From Candidatus Butyricimonas faecavium (GTDB lineage Bacteria > Bacteroidota > Bacteroidia > Bacteroidales > Marinifilaceae), in contig CALUKD010000007.1 in the NCBI GenBank assembly GCA_944321125.1, forward strand, positions 62,001 to 126,000: 64,000 nucleotides of DNA, written 5' to 3'. Each line of letters starts with the position of its first letter. Within the stretch, counting starts at the first letter, position 1. The position numbers were made by a program, and so were the translations under genes. Positions 1 to 9,512 of this stretch are shown piece by piece. The notes below the pieces were generated by a model, which saw only the letters and a list, made by a program, of their open reading frames with translations, did not search any database and was not told the DNA's origin.

Positions 1-1308
1 GAACCTAGCGATCGGTTGCTCGTTCTTGTTGATAAACATGGCTTTTACCACTCTCAAATAATAGTAGAGAGAGATAATGGTATTCAACAGGGCGATGAAA
101 ACCAGCACGTAATATCCTTGTTGTGCGGCGGCGGCAAATATGAAGAATTTACTGAAGAATCCGGCGAATGGCGGGATACCTGCCAATGAGAACAGGGCAA
201 TCATCATCACGAAGCTCAAACGGGGATTCGTGGTGTACAACCCGTTGTAATCATCAATCGTGATTTTACCGGAGCGGTGTTCTACCACGGCGATAACCCC
301 GAAAGCAGCCAAGTTTGATAACATATATACGAGTACATAATATACCAATCCCGTCATACCCATAGCGGTTCCGCTGATAACTCCCAACATGATATACCCG
401 GCTTGAGAGATGGAGGAATAGGCAAAGAATCGTTTCAGATTCTGTTGCCGTATGGCGAAAATATTGGCCAGCGTGATAGAGGCTATAATTACCCAGTAGA
501 GGATAGCCTGCCATTCATTCACGAGCGGGGCAAATACTTTGTAGAGAATCACCATCAGCACGAATGCCGCAGAACCTTTCGAGATTACCGACAAATAGGC
601 GGTGACGCTTGTCGGGGCACCCTCGTATACGTCTGGTGTCCATTGATGGAAAGGAACGAGTGATAATTTGAATCCCAATCCCACGAAAAAGAACACGAAG
701 GCCATCATCTGGAGCGGACTACTGTTGAGGCCGGCAGGGATGTCCTCGAAGTAAAGTGTTCCCGTTGTCCCGTAGATTAACGAGATTCCATACAATGATA
801 AGCCGGAAGCGAATACGGCGGTAAGGATGTATTTGGCACCGGCCTCTGCCGATTTTTGCTTGTACTTGTCGAAGGCGGCAAGTGTTGCCATCGGGATAGA
901 TGCTGTTTCCAACCCGATGAAGAACATTAGGAAGTTCCCGGCTGAAATCATGAAATACATACCTAGCAGCGTGGCCAACGTGATCATGTAGAACTCACCC
1001 CGGCGAATAATAGCGCGTTCGCTGGAAAGCCAGTTATTGGCTTGCATGAACACGAGTAGCGTACCGATGCTCAAGATGGATTTCATGACTCCCCCCATTG
1101 CCGTACTGTGATACATCCCCCCGAATGCTGTTACATCCGGGCTGGGCCAGATGTTCAACAGGATGTGGATTCCCACGAGGATGCAAGCTGTCGGTTGAAA
1201 GTACTTCAAGCTTTTCGGGGAGCCGAATATGTCGTAAATTAAGAGTATAACGATCACCGTAACCAGTGATATTTCCTCCTTCATTAATAAAAAATTAGCG
1301 TAAACCAT
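1..1308 (-). CDS. nuoN: NADH-quinone oxidoreductase-like complex, subunit N (partial, 3' end outside window)
   Basis: Proton-pumping antiporter-like membrane subunit of respiratory complex I. The frame opens with ATG at 1308 and stays open for 436 codons to the window edge without a stop, so only the last few dozen residues should be missing (family length about 450-480). The translation is a multi-helix membrane protein with the NuoN/Mrp-type core: a conserved Glu in [11 protein letters not shown] (about residue 125), the [17 protein letters not shown] segment, and the SSISQAGY helix. It is the last gene of the nuo operon in the order A-B-CD-H-I-J-K-L-M-N. The gap to nuoM holds a heptamer repeat. 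Identification is secure; the C-terminus is unseen. Confidence 0.95.
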   Translation of the reverse strand, partial: MVYANFLLMKEEISLVTVIVILLIYDIFGSPKSLKYFQPTACILVGIHILLNIWPSPDVTAFGGMYHSTAMGGVMKSILSIGTLLVFMQANNWLSSERAIIRRGEFYMITLATLLGMYFMISAGNFLMFFIGLETASIPMATLAAFDKYKQKSAEAGAKYILTAVFASGLSLYGISLIYGTTGTLYFEDIPAGLNSSPLQMMAFVFFFVGLGFKLSLVPFHQWTPDVYEGAPTSVTAYLSVISKGSAAFVLMVILYKVFAPLVNEWQAILYWVIIASITLANIFAIRQQNLKRFFAYSSISQAGYIMLGVISGTAMGMTGLVYYVLVYMLSNLAAFGVIAVVEHRSGKITIDDYNGLYTTNPRLSFVMMIALFSLAGIPPFAGFFSKFFIFAAAAQQGYYVLVFIALLNTIISLYYYLRVVKAMFINKNEQPIARF

Positions 1309-1313
1309 GTTTT

Positions 1314-1440
1314 AATTTTAAATTTTAGATTTTAAATTTTAAGTTCCAGCCGTGCTGGGCCAACGCTTTGACTACCCCTTCTAACTCCCCCTGTGGGAGG
1401 GGTAGTTTTTTCATTCTAAATTCTACTTTCCGAATTTTCA
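1314..1440. repeat. Heptamer-periodic intergenic repeat with GC core (nuoN-nuoM gap)
   Basis: Four tandem 7-nt units of the AATTTTA/GATTTTA type at 1314-1341, then a core CCAGCCGTGCTGGGCCAACGC, a pyrimidine/purine hairpin (CTACCCCT at about 1372, AGGGGTAG near 1397-1405), and a right arm of CATTCTAAATTCTA type. The right arm is roughly the reverse complement of the left, so the spacer can fold on itself. Similar layouts lie in other nuo gaps. Confidence 0.7.
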
Positions 1441-1445
1441 ATTAC

Positions 1446-2936
1446 TTATTGCAGGGCAGCAAGTATGGAACCGAGTGATGCCCGGATCATATCGGAAAGC
1501 CATAATGGGGCCAGACCGATTCCCGCGATGGCAACAATCAGTATGATCGTGGAAAAGCGTTCATACCAGTTGGCATCGGTGAGGGCATAATGGTGCTCGT
1601 TGACCACGCTCCCGTAGAGCAGTTTCCCGACCACTCGCAGGATGTACACTGCCGTGATCACGATGGACGTGCAGGCAATGATCGTGAATACCCGGTGGAA
1701 GGTGTCTGTTTCTTGGAAAGCACCGACGAAGACGGTCATTTCAGCCACGAACCCGCTTAAACCGGGAAGACCGAGGGAAGCGAGACCGGCAATCACGTAG
1801 CATACCCCGAGGTAAGGCATGATCTTCATCAAACCACCCATTTCCCGGATGTCCCGGGTGTGCGTACGCCCGTAAATCATACCGATTAAGGCAAAGAACA
1901 AAGCTGTCATCAGTCCGTGAGAGAGCATTTGCATCACAGCTCCTGTCATGGCTGTCTGGTTTAGCATCAGAATGGCGAACAGTACCAACCCGCAGTGGCT
2001 CACGGATGAATAGGCGTTGATGTATTTCAAGTCCGTTTGCACGATAGCCGAGTAAGCCCCGTAAACGACGCTGATACCGGTGAGGATGATGAATATCCAT
2101 GAAAGTTCTTTGGCGGCTTCCGGCATCAAGTAGATGGCTACCCGGAAACACCCGTAGCCTCCGAGTTTCATCAATACCCCAGCATGGAGCATGGAGACTG
2201 CCGTGGGGGCAGAGGCATGACCATCGGGTGACCATGTATGGAACGGGAATAATGCCCCGAGTACCCCAAACCCGATGAATACCAGAGGGAAGAACCAGTG
2301 TTGCAGGTTTTCGGGCATGGCATGGGCTTGTGCGATTTCCTGCAAGTTCATCGTGAGTGCTCCCGTTGTTGAGGAGTGAAAGTAAATTCCAAGAATTCCC
2401 ACGAGCAACAAGGCAGATCCTCCCATCAACATCAATGTCAGTTTCATGGCAGCATATTCTTTCTTCCCGCTACCCCAAACGCCGATTAACAAGTACATAG
2501 GGATGAGGGCTACCTCGTAAAACATGAACATGGTAAAGAGGTCCACGGAAATAAAGAATCCGAATACCCCGATGGTCAGTAGGTTAAACCACAGGAAATA
2601 TTCTTTTTGCAGGAAGTCCATTTTCCAGGATGCGAATGTACCCGTGAAGACGATGATGGCGGAAAGTAGCAACATGGCTACCGAGATCCCGTCAACTCCC
2701 ACGGAATAGTGTATGTTTAAGGGGGCATACCAAACCGTGTCGGCGGTAAACAGCATTTCAGCCGTGTTACCTGCTCCCCGCTCTCCCAAGTATGCGAATA
2801 CCAATCCCACGGCCAGTGCCAGCAACAGGGAAGCTCCCGTGGCCACTACTACACGAATTTGTTGCAGGTTCTTTGAAAGAAACAACCCGCCCATCGTGAG
2901 TATTGGTATCAGAACGAATAATGATAAAAAGTTCAT
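1446..2936 (-). CDS. nuoM: NADH-quinone oxidoreductase-like complex, subunit M
   Basis: Proton-pumping antiporter-like subunit of complex I, 496 aa, within the normal NuoM range. About 14 hydrophobic segments are visible. The conserved proton-channel Glu sits in MFMFYEVALIPMYLLIGVWG (about residue 140), followed by a KLTLMLMGGSALLL helix and the typical FPFHTWSPDGHASAPTAVSMLHAG loop/helix, which is characteristic of the family. The ATG at 2936 gives the expected N-terminal helix. Nuo genes flank it on both sides in the same orientation, each separated by repeat-bearing spacers rather than overlapping. It acts in the inner membrane as part of the distal pumping arm. Confidence 0.97.
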   Translation of the reverse strand: MNFLSLFVLIPILTMGGLFLSKNLQQIRVVVATGASLLLALAVGLVFAYLGERGAGNTAEMLFTADTVWYAPLNIHYSVGVDGISVAMLLLSAIIVFTGTFASWKMDFLQKEYFLWFNLLTIGVFGFFISVDLFTMFMFYEVALIPMYLLIGVWGSGKKEYAAMKLTLMLMGGSALLLVGILGIYFHSSTTGALTMNLQEIAQAHAMPENLQHWFFPLVFIGFGVLGALFPFHTWSPDGHASAPTAVSMLHAGVLMKLGGYGCFRVAIYLMPEAAKELSWIFIILTGISVVYGAYSAIVQTDLKYINAYSSVSHCGLVLFAILMLNQTAMTGAVMQMLSHGLMTALFFALIGMIYGRTHTRDIREMGGLMKIMPYLGVCYVIAGLASLGLPGLSGFVAEMTVFVGAFQETDTFHRVFTIIACTSIVITAVYILRVVGKLLYGSVVNEHHYALTDANWYERFSTIILIVAIAGIGLAPLWLSDMIRASLGSILAALQ

Positions 2937-2940
2937 ATTT

Positions 2941-3122
2941 ATTTTAGATTTTAGATTTTAAATTTTTGATTGAACCTCTCTGGTTCCCCCTTTCCAATGG
3001 GAGGATTCGCTTTATTGTTACGTTTGAGCGCCTTCTCGCATCAGTCTCTCCTCCCGTGCATGGGGAAGTCGGTGGGGGTAGTTGGTTCTTCATTCTAAAT
3101 TCTATATTTTAAATTCTACATT
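2941..3122. repeat. Heptamer-periodic intergenic repeat (nuoM-nuoL gap)
   Basis: The left arm at 2941-2968 is ATTTTAG, ATTTTAG, ATTTTAA, ATTTTTG in register. The middle holds a CCCCC-rich and a GGGGGTAG-rich stretch. The right arm near 3091-3120 is the CATTCTAAATTCTA type. It has the same architecture as the nuoN-nuoM spacer. Confidence 0.65.
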
Positions 3123-5020
3123 ATTAATAAAACCACGATTAGTATTAATAGTGAGCCAAACAGGATCACGTAAGCGTATTGCTGTACTTGCCCGGATTGT
3201 AATCCCCGGATAGAGTAAGACAACCATTGGGTGACGTTTGCCAGACCGTTCAGCGATCCGTCGATCACGTGGCGGTCAAACCAAGCGATGGGGCGGGATA
3301 CGCAATTGAAGATAATACGTTTCGTGATAAAGAGGTACAACTCGTCCATGTAGAAACGCCTGTAAGCTGCACGATGTAACCCGCTAAACGTGGTTGCCAG
3401 ACGGTTTGGTATGGGATTCGATCCTTTGTAGAACCATGTGGCGAGGGCGATGGAAACTGCGGCGATAACGATGCTGGTTCCGGCTACCGTCCAATCCAGG
3501 TGGATGATATATTCCATCCCGTTGCTGCTGACAAATTTTCCGAAAGGTATGAACCCGGCGAAAAGTGTTACGACGGCAAGGAATATTAAGGGAAGAGTCA
3601 TGTTCTTCGGGGCTTCATGCGGTGTGTGTTCATGCGTACTTTCTTTACCCCAGAATATATTGTAGTAGAGACGGAACATGTAGAATGCCGTTAAGGCCGC
3701 GATGAAACTCATCACGATGCCAAGTACCGGGCTGAACATGAACGTGGCAGTTAAGATTTCGTCCTTACTGAAGAATCCGGAGAACGGGGGAATACCTGAG
3801 ATTGCAAGGCAAGCCACAAGGAACGTGATGTGCGTTACGGGCAGATATTTGCGAAGGCCTCCCATGTGGCTCATTTCGTTGCTATGGACGGCATGGATGA
3901 TGGCTCCCGCACCTAGGAATAACAGGGCCTTGAACATGGCATGCGTGAACAGGTGGAACATGGAAGCCATGTAACCCAGTCCCTCGTGTCCTTCCATCCC
4001 GGATACACCGAGGGCTACCATCATGAAACCGATTTGCGAGATCGTGGAAAAGGCCAGTACTCGCTTGATGTCTGTCTGCACGCAGGCAACTACCGCCGCG
4101 TAGAGGGACGTGACTGCTCCCACGACCGCGATTAGCACGAGTACTTCCGGCGTTTCAAAATAGTACACGGGGAATAGACGGGCCACGAGATAAACCCCGG
4201 CAACGACCATCGTGGCCGCATGGATCAATGCTGACACAGGGGTTGGACCTTCCATGGCATCCGGCAACCAAATGTGTAACGGGAACATGGCTGATTTTCC
4301 GGCACCACCCATGAAAATCAGGGCCATTGCCCAGCTCATCACGGAACATCCCATGAAAGTTGTTCCGGCTGCCCCGGCAAAGAGAGAGGTGTCACCCGAA
4401 GTCAGTAATTCGAACGAGAAAGTTTTCGTGTAGAACGAAAGTAAGAGGATACCAATCAGGAATCCAAGGTCGGCGAACCGCGTAACGATAAACGCTTTCT
4501 TGGAAGCGGCAACGGCTTCCGGTTTCGTGTAGTAGAACCCGATCAACAGGTAGGAAGAAACTCCCACCAACTCCCAGAAAATGTACATCTGGAAGATGTT
4601 CGTGGCTACCACGAGGCCTAGCATGGAGAAACTGAAAAGTGAAAGGAACGCGTAGTAACGCTGAAAACCTTTTTCCCCATGCATGTATCCCAAACTGTAA
4701 ACGTGTACCATCAACGATACGGTCGTGATTACTACAAGCATCATGACGGAAATCGGGTCTAACAAGATACCCAGATCAATATGCAGGTATTGCGTGAAAC
4801 GCAGCCATTCGAAGTTGAACGGTGTGACCGGGAGGCGTACGCCTTCTACCCGGGGCATCGAGAAGTATTGCCATGCCGTCATGTAAGCCAGCAGGGCGCA
4901 TAACGCCAAAGACAACGTTCCGATGCATCCGGCCGTGGTGGGCTTCAATTTCGTGCCCAATAGGCCTAACGCCAGAAACGTTAGCAATGGTAGTATCAAT
5001 ATTAAAATTGTATATTCCAT
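3116..5020 (-). CDS. nuoL: NADH-quinone oxidoreductase-like complex, subunit L
   Basis: Largest antiporter-like pumping subunit of complex I, 634 aa. The proton-channel Glu lies in IFWELVGVSSYLLIGFYY (about residue 150). The family segments MFPLHIWLPDAMEGPTPVSALIHAATMV and the SQIGFMMVALG helix follow. Beyond the 14-helix core is a C-terminal extension consistent with the long lateral helix HL and a terminal transmembrane helix (AYVILFGSLLILIVVLLIM), a NuoL hallmark that separates it from NuoM and NuoN. ATG at 5020. It lies upstream of nuoM and downstream of nuoK in the same transcription unit. Confidence 0.97.
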   Translation of the reverse strand: MEYTILILILPLLTFLALGLLGTKLKPTTAGCIGTLSLALCALLAYMTAWQYFSMPRVEGVRLPVTPFNFEWLRFTQYLHIDLGILLDPISVMMLVVITTVSLMVHVYSLGYMHGEKGFQRYYAFLSLFSFSMLGLVVATNIFQMYIFWELVGVSSYLLIGFYYTKPEAVAASKKAFIVTRFADLGFLIGILLLSFYTKTFSFELLTSGDTSLFAGAAGTTFMGCSVMSWAMALIFMGGAGKSAMFPLHIWLPDAMEGPTPVSALIHAATMVVAGVYLVARLFPVYYFETPEVLVLIAVVGAVTSLYAAVVACVQTDIKRVLAFSTISQIGFMMVALGVSGMEGHEGLGYMASMFHLFTHAMFKALLFLGAGAIIHAVHSNEMSHMGGLRKYLPVTHITFLVACLAISGIPPFSGFFSKDEILTATFMFSPVLGIVMSFIAALTAFYMFRLYYNIFWGKESTHEHTPHEAPKNMTLPLIFLAVVTLFAGFIPFGKFVSSNGMEYIIHLDWTVAGTSIVIAAVSIALATWFYKGSNPIPNRLATTFSGLHRAAYRRFYMDELYLFITKRIIFNCVSRPIAWFDRHVIDGSLNGLANVTQWLSYSIRGLQSGQVQQYAYVILFGSLLILIVVLLIM

Positions 5021-5052
5021 GTATTAATTTAGATTTTAAGTTTTAGATAACA

Positions 5053-5400
5053 CTAAATTCTCTCGTTTCCAATTGCTTTGTCTGTTGTTTCTTCTTTTAG
5101 CTCGTTCAAATTTTTCACCTGTATATTACGGATGTTCCGGTATATATTGATGATGATGGCTATGGCAACGGCTGTTTCGCAAGCGGACACCCCGATGGCA
5201 AATAAGGTGAAGAAAAAGCCTTCCAGTTGTTCGGGGAAGAGATAGCGATTGAACACGGCAAAGTTGATGTCCACTGAATTCAGAATCAACTCGATCGAGA
5301 TCAACACGGCGAGCAAGTTTCTCCGGGTAATAAAACCATAGATACCTGCAAAAAGCATAATCGTGCTGATCACCAAGTAATATTCCATGTGTAATTCCAT
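5053..5400 (-). CDS. nuoK: NADH-quinone oxidoreductase-like complex, subunit K
   Basis: Small three-helix membrane subunit of complex I. Helix 2 (NLLAVLISIELILNSVDINFAVF) carries the conserved Glu, and helix 3 (ETAVAIAIIINIYR) the second Glu; both belong to the half-channel at the junction of the pumping arm. At 115 aa it is about 15 residues longer than usual because of a charged C-terminal tail. Two starts are possible, ATG at 5400 or 5388 (giving MEYYLV); the second matches family lengths slightly better. It lies between nuoJ and nuoL. Confidence 0.95.
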   Translation of the reverse strand: MELHMEYYLVISTIMLFAGIYGFITRRNLLAVLISIELILNSVDINFAVFNRYLFPEQLEGFFFTLFAIGVSACETAVAIAIIINIYRNIRNIQVKNLNELKEETTDKAIGNERI

Positions 5401-5406
5401 ATACTA

Positions 5407-5525
5407 ATTTTAGATTTAATGATTTTAGATTTTAGATTCCTACCGCACGGGGCTGACGTTTCAACGCTTCCCTCTGGCTCTCCTTGTTTTTTCATTCTAA
5501 ATTCTAAACTCTATATTCTACATTT
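5407..5525. repeat. Heptamer-periodic intergenic repeat (nuoK-nuoJ gap)
   Basis: Units ATTTTAG and ATTTAAT at 5407-5420, then ATTTTAG twice at 5422-5435. The core is CCGCACGGGGCTGACG followed by TCAACGCTT. The right arm is ATTCTAA, ATTCTAA, ACTCTAT, ATTCTAC at about 5493-5522. The core resembles those near 1347 and 7683. Confidence 0.65.
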
Positions 5526-5529
5526 ATTG

Positions 5530-6042
5530 TTATCTTTTTCTTGCAATCATAATCCCACCGATGATGCAGGTCAATAACAGGACACTGATCACTTCGAAAG
5601 GAAGCAGGTACTGGTATTTTTCCGTGCCCATCAAGGCTGTTCCGATGACTTTCTGGTTTATTTCCCCACCAACGAAACGAGAAGGACCGAACGAGTGCAT
5701 TAACGTGATGTATACACATATTACCGCCCCGGCGAGAGCCGTGATTAGCCCGGCAAATACCTTGCTGTTCTTCAACTTGCTTACCTTGCTTTTGTCGGTC
5801 GTGGTGAGCAATATCGAGAACACGTACAGGATGATGATTCCCCCGGCGTAGATCGTCAATTGTACCGCTCCTAGGAATGAGTATTCCAACTGGAAGTATA
5901 TACCGGCTGTGGCAAAAAGCACGAATAGCAGGTAGGTAGCCGATCTTAAGATTCGGTTGGTCGTCACGGTCAAGATCGAGCAGACAACGATGACTGTTGC
6001 CAATATGAAAAAGACCGTTTCTTGTAGTTCTGCTGTACTCAT
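5530..6042 (-). CDS. nuoJ: NADH-quinone oxidoreductase-like complex, subunit J
   Basis: Five-helix membrane subunit of complex I, 170 aa, standard length. The signature helix 3, with SFLGAVQLTIYAGGIIILYVF at about residues 52-75, is diagnostic: it contains the region that forms a pi-bulge and transmits the quinone-site signal to the pumping arm. The last helix (EVISVLLLTCIIGGIMIARKR) ends in a basic tail. ATG at 6042. It sits between nuoI and nuoK and needs nothing beyond the operon to explain it. Confidence 0.95.
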   Translation of the reverse strand: MSTAELQETVFFILATVIVVCSILTVTTNRILRSATYLLFVLFATAGIYFQLEYSFLGAVQLTIYAGGIIILYVFSILLTTTDKSKVSKLKNSKVFAGLITALAGAVICVYITLMHSFGPSRFVGGEINQKVIGTALMGTEKYQYLLPFEVISVLLLTCIIGGIMIARKR

Positions 6043-6048
6043 ATATTA

Positions 6049-6080
6049 ATTTTAGATTTTAGATTTTAAATTTTAGATTC
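6049..6080. repeat. Heptamer-periodic repeat, single arm (nuoJ-nuoI gap)
   Basis: Four exact-register units, ATTTTAG, ATTTTAG, ATTTTAA and ATTTTAG, at 6049-6076, followed by ATTCCAGCTGCACGGG. The end overlaps the last codons of nuoI, so this copy lacks a right arm. Confidence 0.65.
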
Positions 6081-6561
6081 CAGCTGCACGGGTTTCCCCT
6101 TTTCCATTTTCAATTGTTTCGTCGTGTAGGTATTTTACCAGTTTACCGCGGGTGTAGACAGCGTGTTCGAACGTGGGTCTGAATTCGATGGCTTGTTGAG
6201 GGCACATCTTCACGCAGAGTTGGCAGAACATACAGCTACCTAAATCATAACGGTATTTAACCAATACCTTTTTCTTTTTTCCGGCTTCATCCGTGACGAA
6301 TTCGGACGTGATCTTGATTGTCCCGTTCGGGCAATTCATCTCGCAGATTCCGCAGGCGATGCATTTATGGTGATTATTCTCATCGTGGGGCATCACTAGT
6401 TCACCTCGGAAACGGTCAAACATTTTCAACGTGGCCCGGTTTTCCGGGTATTGCTCTGTCGTTTTCTTGGTAAAGAATTCTCGTAGCGTGACCTTCATCC
6501 CGGTCAGCAATGAGAAAAGTCCCTTGAAAAACGAGGTAATATATCTTATAATACTCTTCAT
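6073..6561 (-). CDS. nuoI: NADH-quinone oxidoreductase-like complex, subunit I (2x[4Fe-4S])
   Basis: Ferredoxin-like peripheral subunit that passes electrons toward the N2 cluster in NuoB. Two [4Fe-4S] ligand sets are visible: CIACGICEMNCP and CMFCQLCVKMCP. The reading frame extends upstream to 6597 and would overlap nuoH, but the ATG at 6561 (MKSIIRYITSFFKG) starts 11 nt after the nuoH stop and gives the usual N-terminal amphipathic region, so I prefer it. The C-terminus has a short tail. It is located between nuoH and nuoJ. Confidence 0.95.
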   Translation of the reverse strand: MKSIIRYITSFFKGLFSLLTGMKVTLREFFTKKTTEQYPENRATLKMFDRFRGELVMPHDENNHHKCIACGICEMNCPNGTIKITSEFVTDEAGKKKKVLVKYRYDLGSCMFCQLCVKMCPQQAIEFRPTFEHAVYTRGKLVKYLHDETIENGKGETRAAGI

Positions 6562-6571
6562 AATTTCGCCT

Positions 6572-7648
6572 TTAAAAATGTAGTTTAAATACGACAATGA
6601 TTACCATCAAGAAAAGGTTGATCAAGTTAATTGGTAACAGGTAGCGCCATTCCAGCCGGAGTAACTGGTCAATACGCAAGCGCGGAAAGGTCCATTTAAA
6701 CCACATGATGATGAATATCACCACGGCTGTTTTTCCGAAGAACCAGAAGATGGAAGGAATGTAATCCATGATTTGGTTGAAACTTTCCCAGCCGGGAATA
6801 TGTAATGGCATCCAACCGCCTAGGAATAAGGTACTGGCCACGGATGCGACCACGAACATATTCAAATATTCGGCGAGGTAGAAGAATCCGAAGTGCATAC
6901 CCGAATACTCTGTGTGGTATCCCGCGGTTAGCTCCGAGTCGGCCTCCGGCAAGTCGAAGGGCCCCCGGTTCGTTTCGGCAGTTCCGGCGATGATGTAAAC
7001 GATAAATGCGATACAAGCCGGGATATGTCCTCTGAATAGCAGCCACCCGTCTGCTTGACCTTCCACAATCGTAGAAAGTTGCATACTTCCTGTGAATACG
7101 ACCACGGTCAGGATGGATAACCCGATGGATAATTCATAACTGATCATTTGTGCACCGCTTCGCATGGCACCAATCAAGGAGTATTTATTATTACTAGCCC
7201 ACCCGGCAAGCAGGATGCCCACTATACCGATAGATGACACGGCGATCAGGAAGAAAATTCCCACGTTGAAGTCAATCACGTGCAGTCCTTTGGCGAAGGG
7301 AATACAACCGAAAGCCAATACCGACGCGATGATTACGACGAAAGGGGCGAGATTGAACAGAAAGCGGTCGATGTGGTTAATGTCAATGATCTCTTTGGTG
7401 AGCATTTTGATCATATCGGCCACGCTCTGTATGGTGCCGTAAGGTCCCACTCGGTTTGGTCCGATACGACACTGGAAAAAGGCACACACTTTACGTTCCA
7501 CGTAGATCAGCACGAGAGCGATTACGGCGTATCCCACGAGCAGGCAAAGTCCGATCAGTATGAACTCAACCAGCGTGGCGGCAGCGTGCGGGAGAAAACT
7601 CCTCAGAAGTTCATCTACCCATTGTGTTATTGTTGAGAAATCAAACAT
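6572..7648 (-). CDS. nuoH: NADH-quinone oxidoreductase-like complex, subunit H
   Basis: Membrane subunit forming the quinone-access chamber of complex I, 358 aa, about eight helices. Conserved features include the cytoplasmic-loop motif [21 protein letters not shown] near residue 51, the acidic quinone-site loop [20 protein letters not shown] near residue 230, and the [20 protein letters not shown]-terminal segment. ATG at 7648. In the canonical 14-gene operon nuoEFG would lie between nuoCD and nuoH; here that position holds only a repeat-filled spacer. Confidence 0.96.
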   Translation of the reverse strand: MFDFSTITQWVDELLRSFLPHAAATLVEFILIGLCLLVGYAVIALVLIYVERKVCAFFQCRIGPNRVGPYGTIQSVADMIKMLTKEIIDINHIDRFLFNLAPFVVIIASVLAFGCIPFAKGLHVIDFNVGIFFLIAVSSIGIVGILLAGWASNNKYSLIGAMRSGAQMISYELSIGLSILTVVVFTGSMQLSTIVEGQADGWLLFRGHIPACIAFIVYIIAGTAETNRGPFDLPEADSELTAGYHTEYSGMHFGFFYLAEYLNMFVVASVASTLFLGGWMPLHIPGWESFNQIMDYIPSIFWFFGKTAVVIFIIMWFKWTFPRLRIDQLLRLEWRYLLPINLINLFLMVIIVVFKLHF

Positions 7649-7654
7649 GTTTCT

Positions 7655-7785
7655 ATTTTAGATTTTAAATTTTAATTTTTAGATTCCAGCCGCACAAGGC
7701 CTGATTAATTTTAGATTTTAGATTTTAGCCACACAGGTCAACGCTTTTTGATTTCCAATTCTAAATTCTAAACTCTAAACTCTCT
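7655..7785. repeat. Double heptamer-periodic intergenic repeat (nuoH-nuoCD gap)
   Basis: The first arm is ATTTTAG, ATTTTAA, ATTTTAA, TTTTTAG at 7655-7682, followed by the core CCAGCCGCACAAGGCC. A second ATTTTAG run lies at about 7706-7726, followed by CACACAGGTCAACGCTT. The right arm is ATTCTAA, ATTCTAA, ACTCTAA, ACTCT at about 7760-7785. It looks like two nested copies of the spacer element. Confidence 0.65.
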
Positions 7786-7813
7786 TTTTATCTTTCAACT
7801 TTTATCTTCCAAG

Positions 7814-9439
7814 TTATCTGTCAATATCCGGAACAACATAATCGAGTGTTCCACCGATGGCGATCAAGTCGGCGATTTTGCCGCCTTTAGTGATCAGATC
7901 GACGATAGATACCAACGGCAGACAGGGAGAACGGAATTTTACCCGGTAAGGGTATTTGTCGCCCCGGCTTTCGAGGTAAACGCCGAATTCTCCCCGGCTG
8001 GCTTCCACGCTCTTGAAATAGTGACCTTCCGGTAATTTGATCAGCGGTTTGGTCTTCACGGCGTAGTCTCCCGCGGGGATGTTATCTACCAGTTGTTCCA
8101 ATATATGCAATGATTCTAGAATTTCTTCCATACGTACCATATAGCGGGCGAATGAGTCTCCTTCAGAGTGGAGGATTTCTTTGAAATCCACTTTATCATA
8201 TGCCCCGTACGGAGTATGTTTACGCACGTCGCATGACCACCCACAGGCTCGTCCCGTTGGTCCGGATGCCCCATAACTGATGGCATCTTCCTTCTTGAGA
8301 ATACCAACACCTTTCAGACGTTGCTGGGCGATTACGTTTCCCGTGAACACGTCGTGGTATTCTTTGATCATCGGGGGCAAGTATTTGACAAATTCTTTGA
8401 TTCGTTTTATCAAGTTCGGGTGAATATCAGCCATCACGCCTCCGATCACGTTGTAGTTCTGGATCAGTCGTCCTCCGGTGGTCTCTTCCATGATGTCCAG
8501 AACTTTTTCCCGGTCACGGAAACCGTAGAAGAAAGCGGTTAACGCTCCCATATCCATGCAGAGGCATGACCAGAACAATAGATGAGAGGAAAGACGGTTT
8601 AGCTCATCCATGATCGTACGGATGTATTTTACTCTCTCCGGGATTTCCAGTCCCAGCGCTTCCTCAATACACATACAGAGTGCATGGCGGTTTTGGTGGG
8701 CGGCAAGGTAATCCAGACGGTCTGTCAAGGCTAATGTTTGAGGGTAGGTGAGGCTTTCACATAGTTTCTCGATACCCCGGTGGATATATCCGCAGTTCAC
8801 GTCTACCTTTTTCACGATCTCTCCTTCCAGCGATACCCGAAAACGGAGTACACCGTGGGTAGCGGGGTGTTGCGGTCCGATATTTACCACGTATTCGTTT
8901 TCTTCGAACAGGATATTTTCCTTCTCGCTGATTTCTCCGTCTTTCGGGTTTATCTCGAAGGTGGAAGTTGCATCCAGCGTCTCTTCACTTTCCAAAGGTA
9001 CCGGATTTATCTCCGGATTTGCATCATAGTCTTTGCGTAACGGGTAACCGATCCAGTCATTCCGTAGGAACAAGCGTCGCATATCAGGATGGTTAATGAA
9101 CCGGATACCTAGAAAGTCGTACACTTCACGCTCGTTTAAATTCGCTGTGGCCCAAATATCTGAAACCGTGGGCAATTCCGGATTTTCACGGTCGGTTGTG
9201 AAGGTTTTTAAAAATAGCTTATGCTCGTGAACCGTGGATTGCAACAGGTTGATCACTCCCAGGGAATCTCCCCAATCCATTCCCGTCATGCAGATCATGA
9301 AGTCGAAGGACAGGTCCCGTTCTTCCTTCAGGCGGAGAGCCAGTTCCCTGTACTTTGCAGGCTCCACTGTTACGGTAAGAATACCGTTTTCATCGATCTC
9401 TGCTTCGGGGGCAATATTTTTAATTTTATCTACTAACAT
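7814..9439 (-). CDS. nuoCD: Fused complex I subunit C/D (30-kDa + 49-kDa)
   Basis: Peripheral-arm scaffold and quinone-binding subunit, 541 aa, made of two domains. Residues 1-165 are NuoC-like, with the signature NEREVYDFLGIRFINHPDMRR. Residues 178-541 are NuoD-like, opening with NIGPQHPATHG and ending with the conserved GGTLDYVVPDIDR. The domains are joined by a short acidic linker. C/D fusion is known from Enterobacteria and is usual in Bacteroidetes complex I. It lies between nuoB and nuoH with no room for nuoE, F or G. ATG at 9439. Confidence 0.96.
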   Translation of the reverse strand: MLVDKIKNIAPEAEIDENGILTVTVEPAKYRELALRLKEERDLSFDFMICMTGMDWGDSLGVINLLQSTVHEHKLFLKTFTTDRENPELPTVSDIWATANLNEREVYDFLGIRFINHPDMRRLFLRNDWIGYPLRKDYDANPEINPVPLESEETLDATSTFEINPKDGEISEKENILFEENEYVVNIGPQHPATHGVLRFRVSLEGEIVKKVDVNCGYIHRGIEKLCESLTYPQTLALTDRLDYLAAHQNRHALCMCIEEALGLEIPERVKYIRTIMDELNRLSSHLLFWSCLCMDMGALTAFFYGFRDREKVLDIMEETTGGRLIQNYNVIGGVMADIHPNLIKRIKEFVKYLPPMIKEYHDVFTGNVIAQQRLKGVGILKKEDAISYGASGPTGRACGWSCDVRKHTPYGAYDKVDFKEILHSEGDSFARYMVRMEEILESLHILEQLVDNIPAGDYAVKTKPLIKLPEGHYFKSVEASRGEFGVYLESRGDKYPYRVKFRSPCLPLVSIVDLITKGGKIADLIAIGGTLDYVVPDIDR

Positions 9440-9458
9440 ACTTCTAATTTATTAGTTT

Positions 9459-9512
9459 ATAAAGTGCATAAGGTCCGTGGACTTTATAAATTTTATGGAC
9501 TTTATAGACTTT
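9459..9512. repeat. Nonamer-periodic repeat (nuoCD-nuoB gap)
   Basis: Six contiguous 9-nt units fill the spacer: ATAAAGTGC, ATAAGGTCC, GTGGACTTT, ATAAATTTT, ATGGACTTT, ATAGACTTT. The array ends exactly where the nuoB stop codon begins. A related array sits at 15727-15771. Confidence 0.65.

Noticed and set aside
266-663. Overlapping ORFs on both strands inside nuoN
   Set aside because: The 436-codon nuoN frame on the minus strand explains the sequence; it was only missed because it lacks a stop inside the window.
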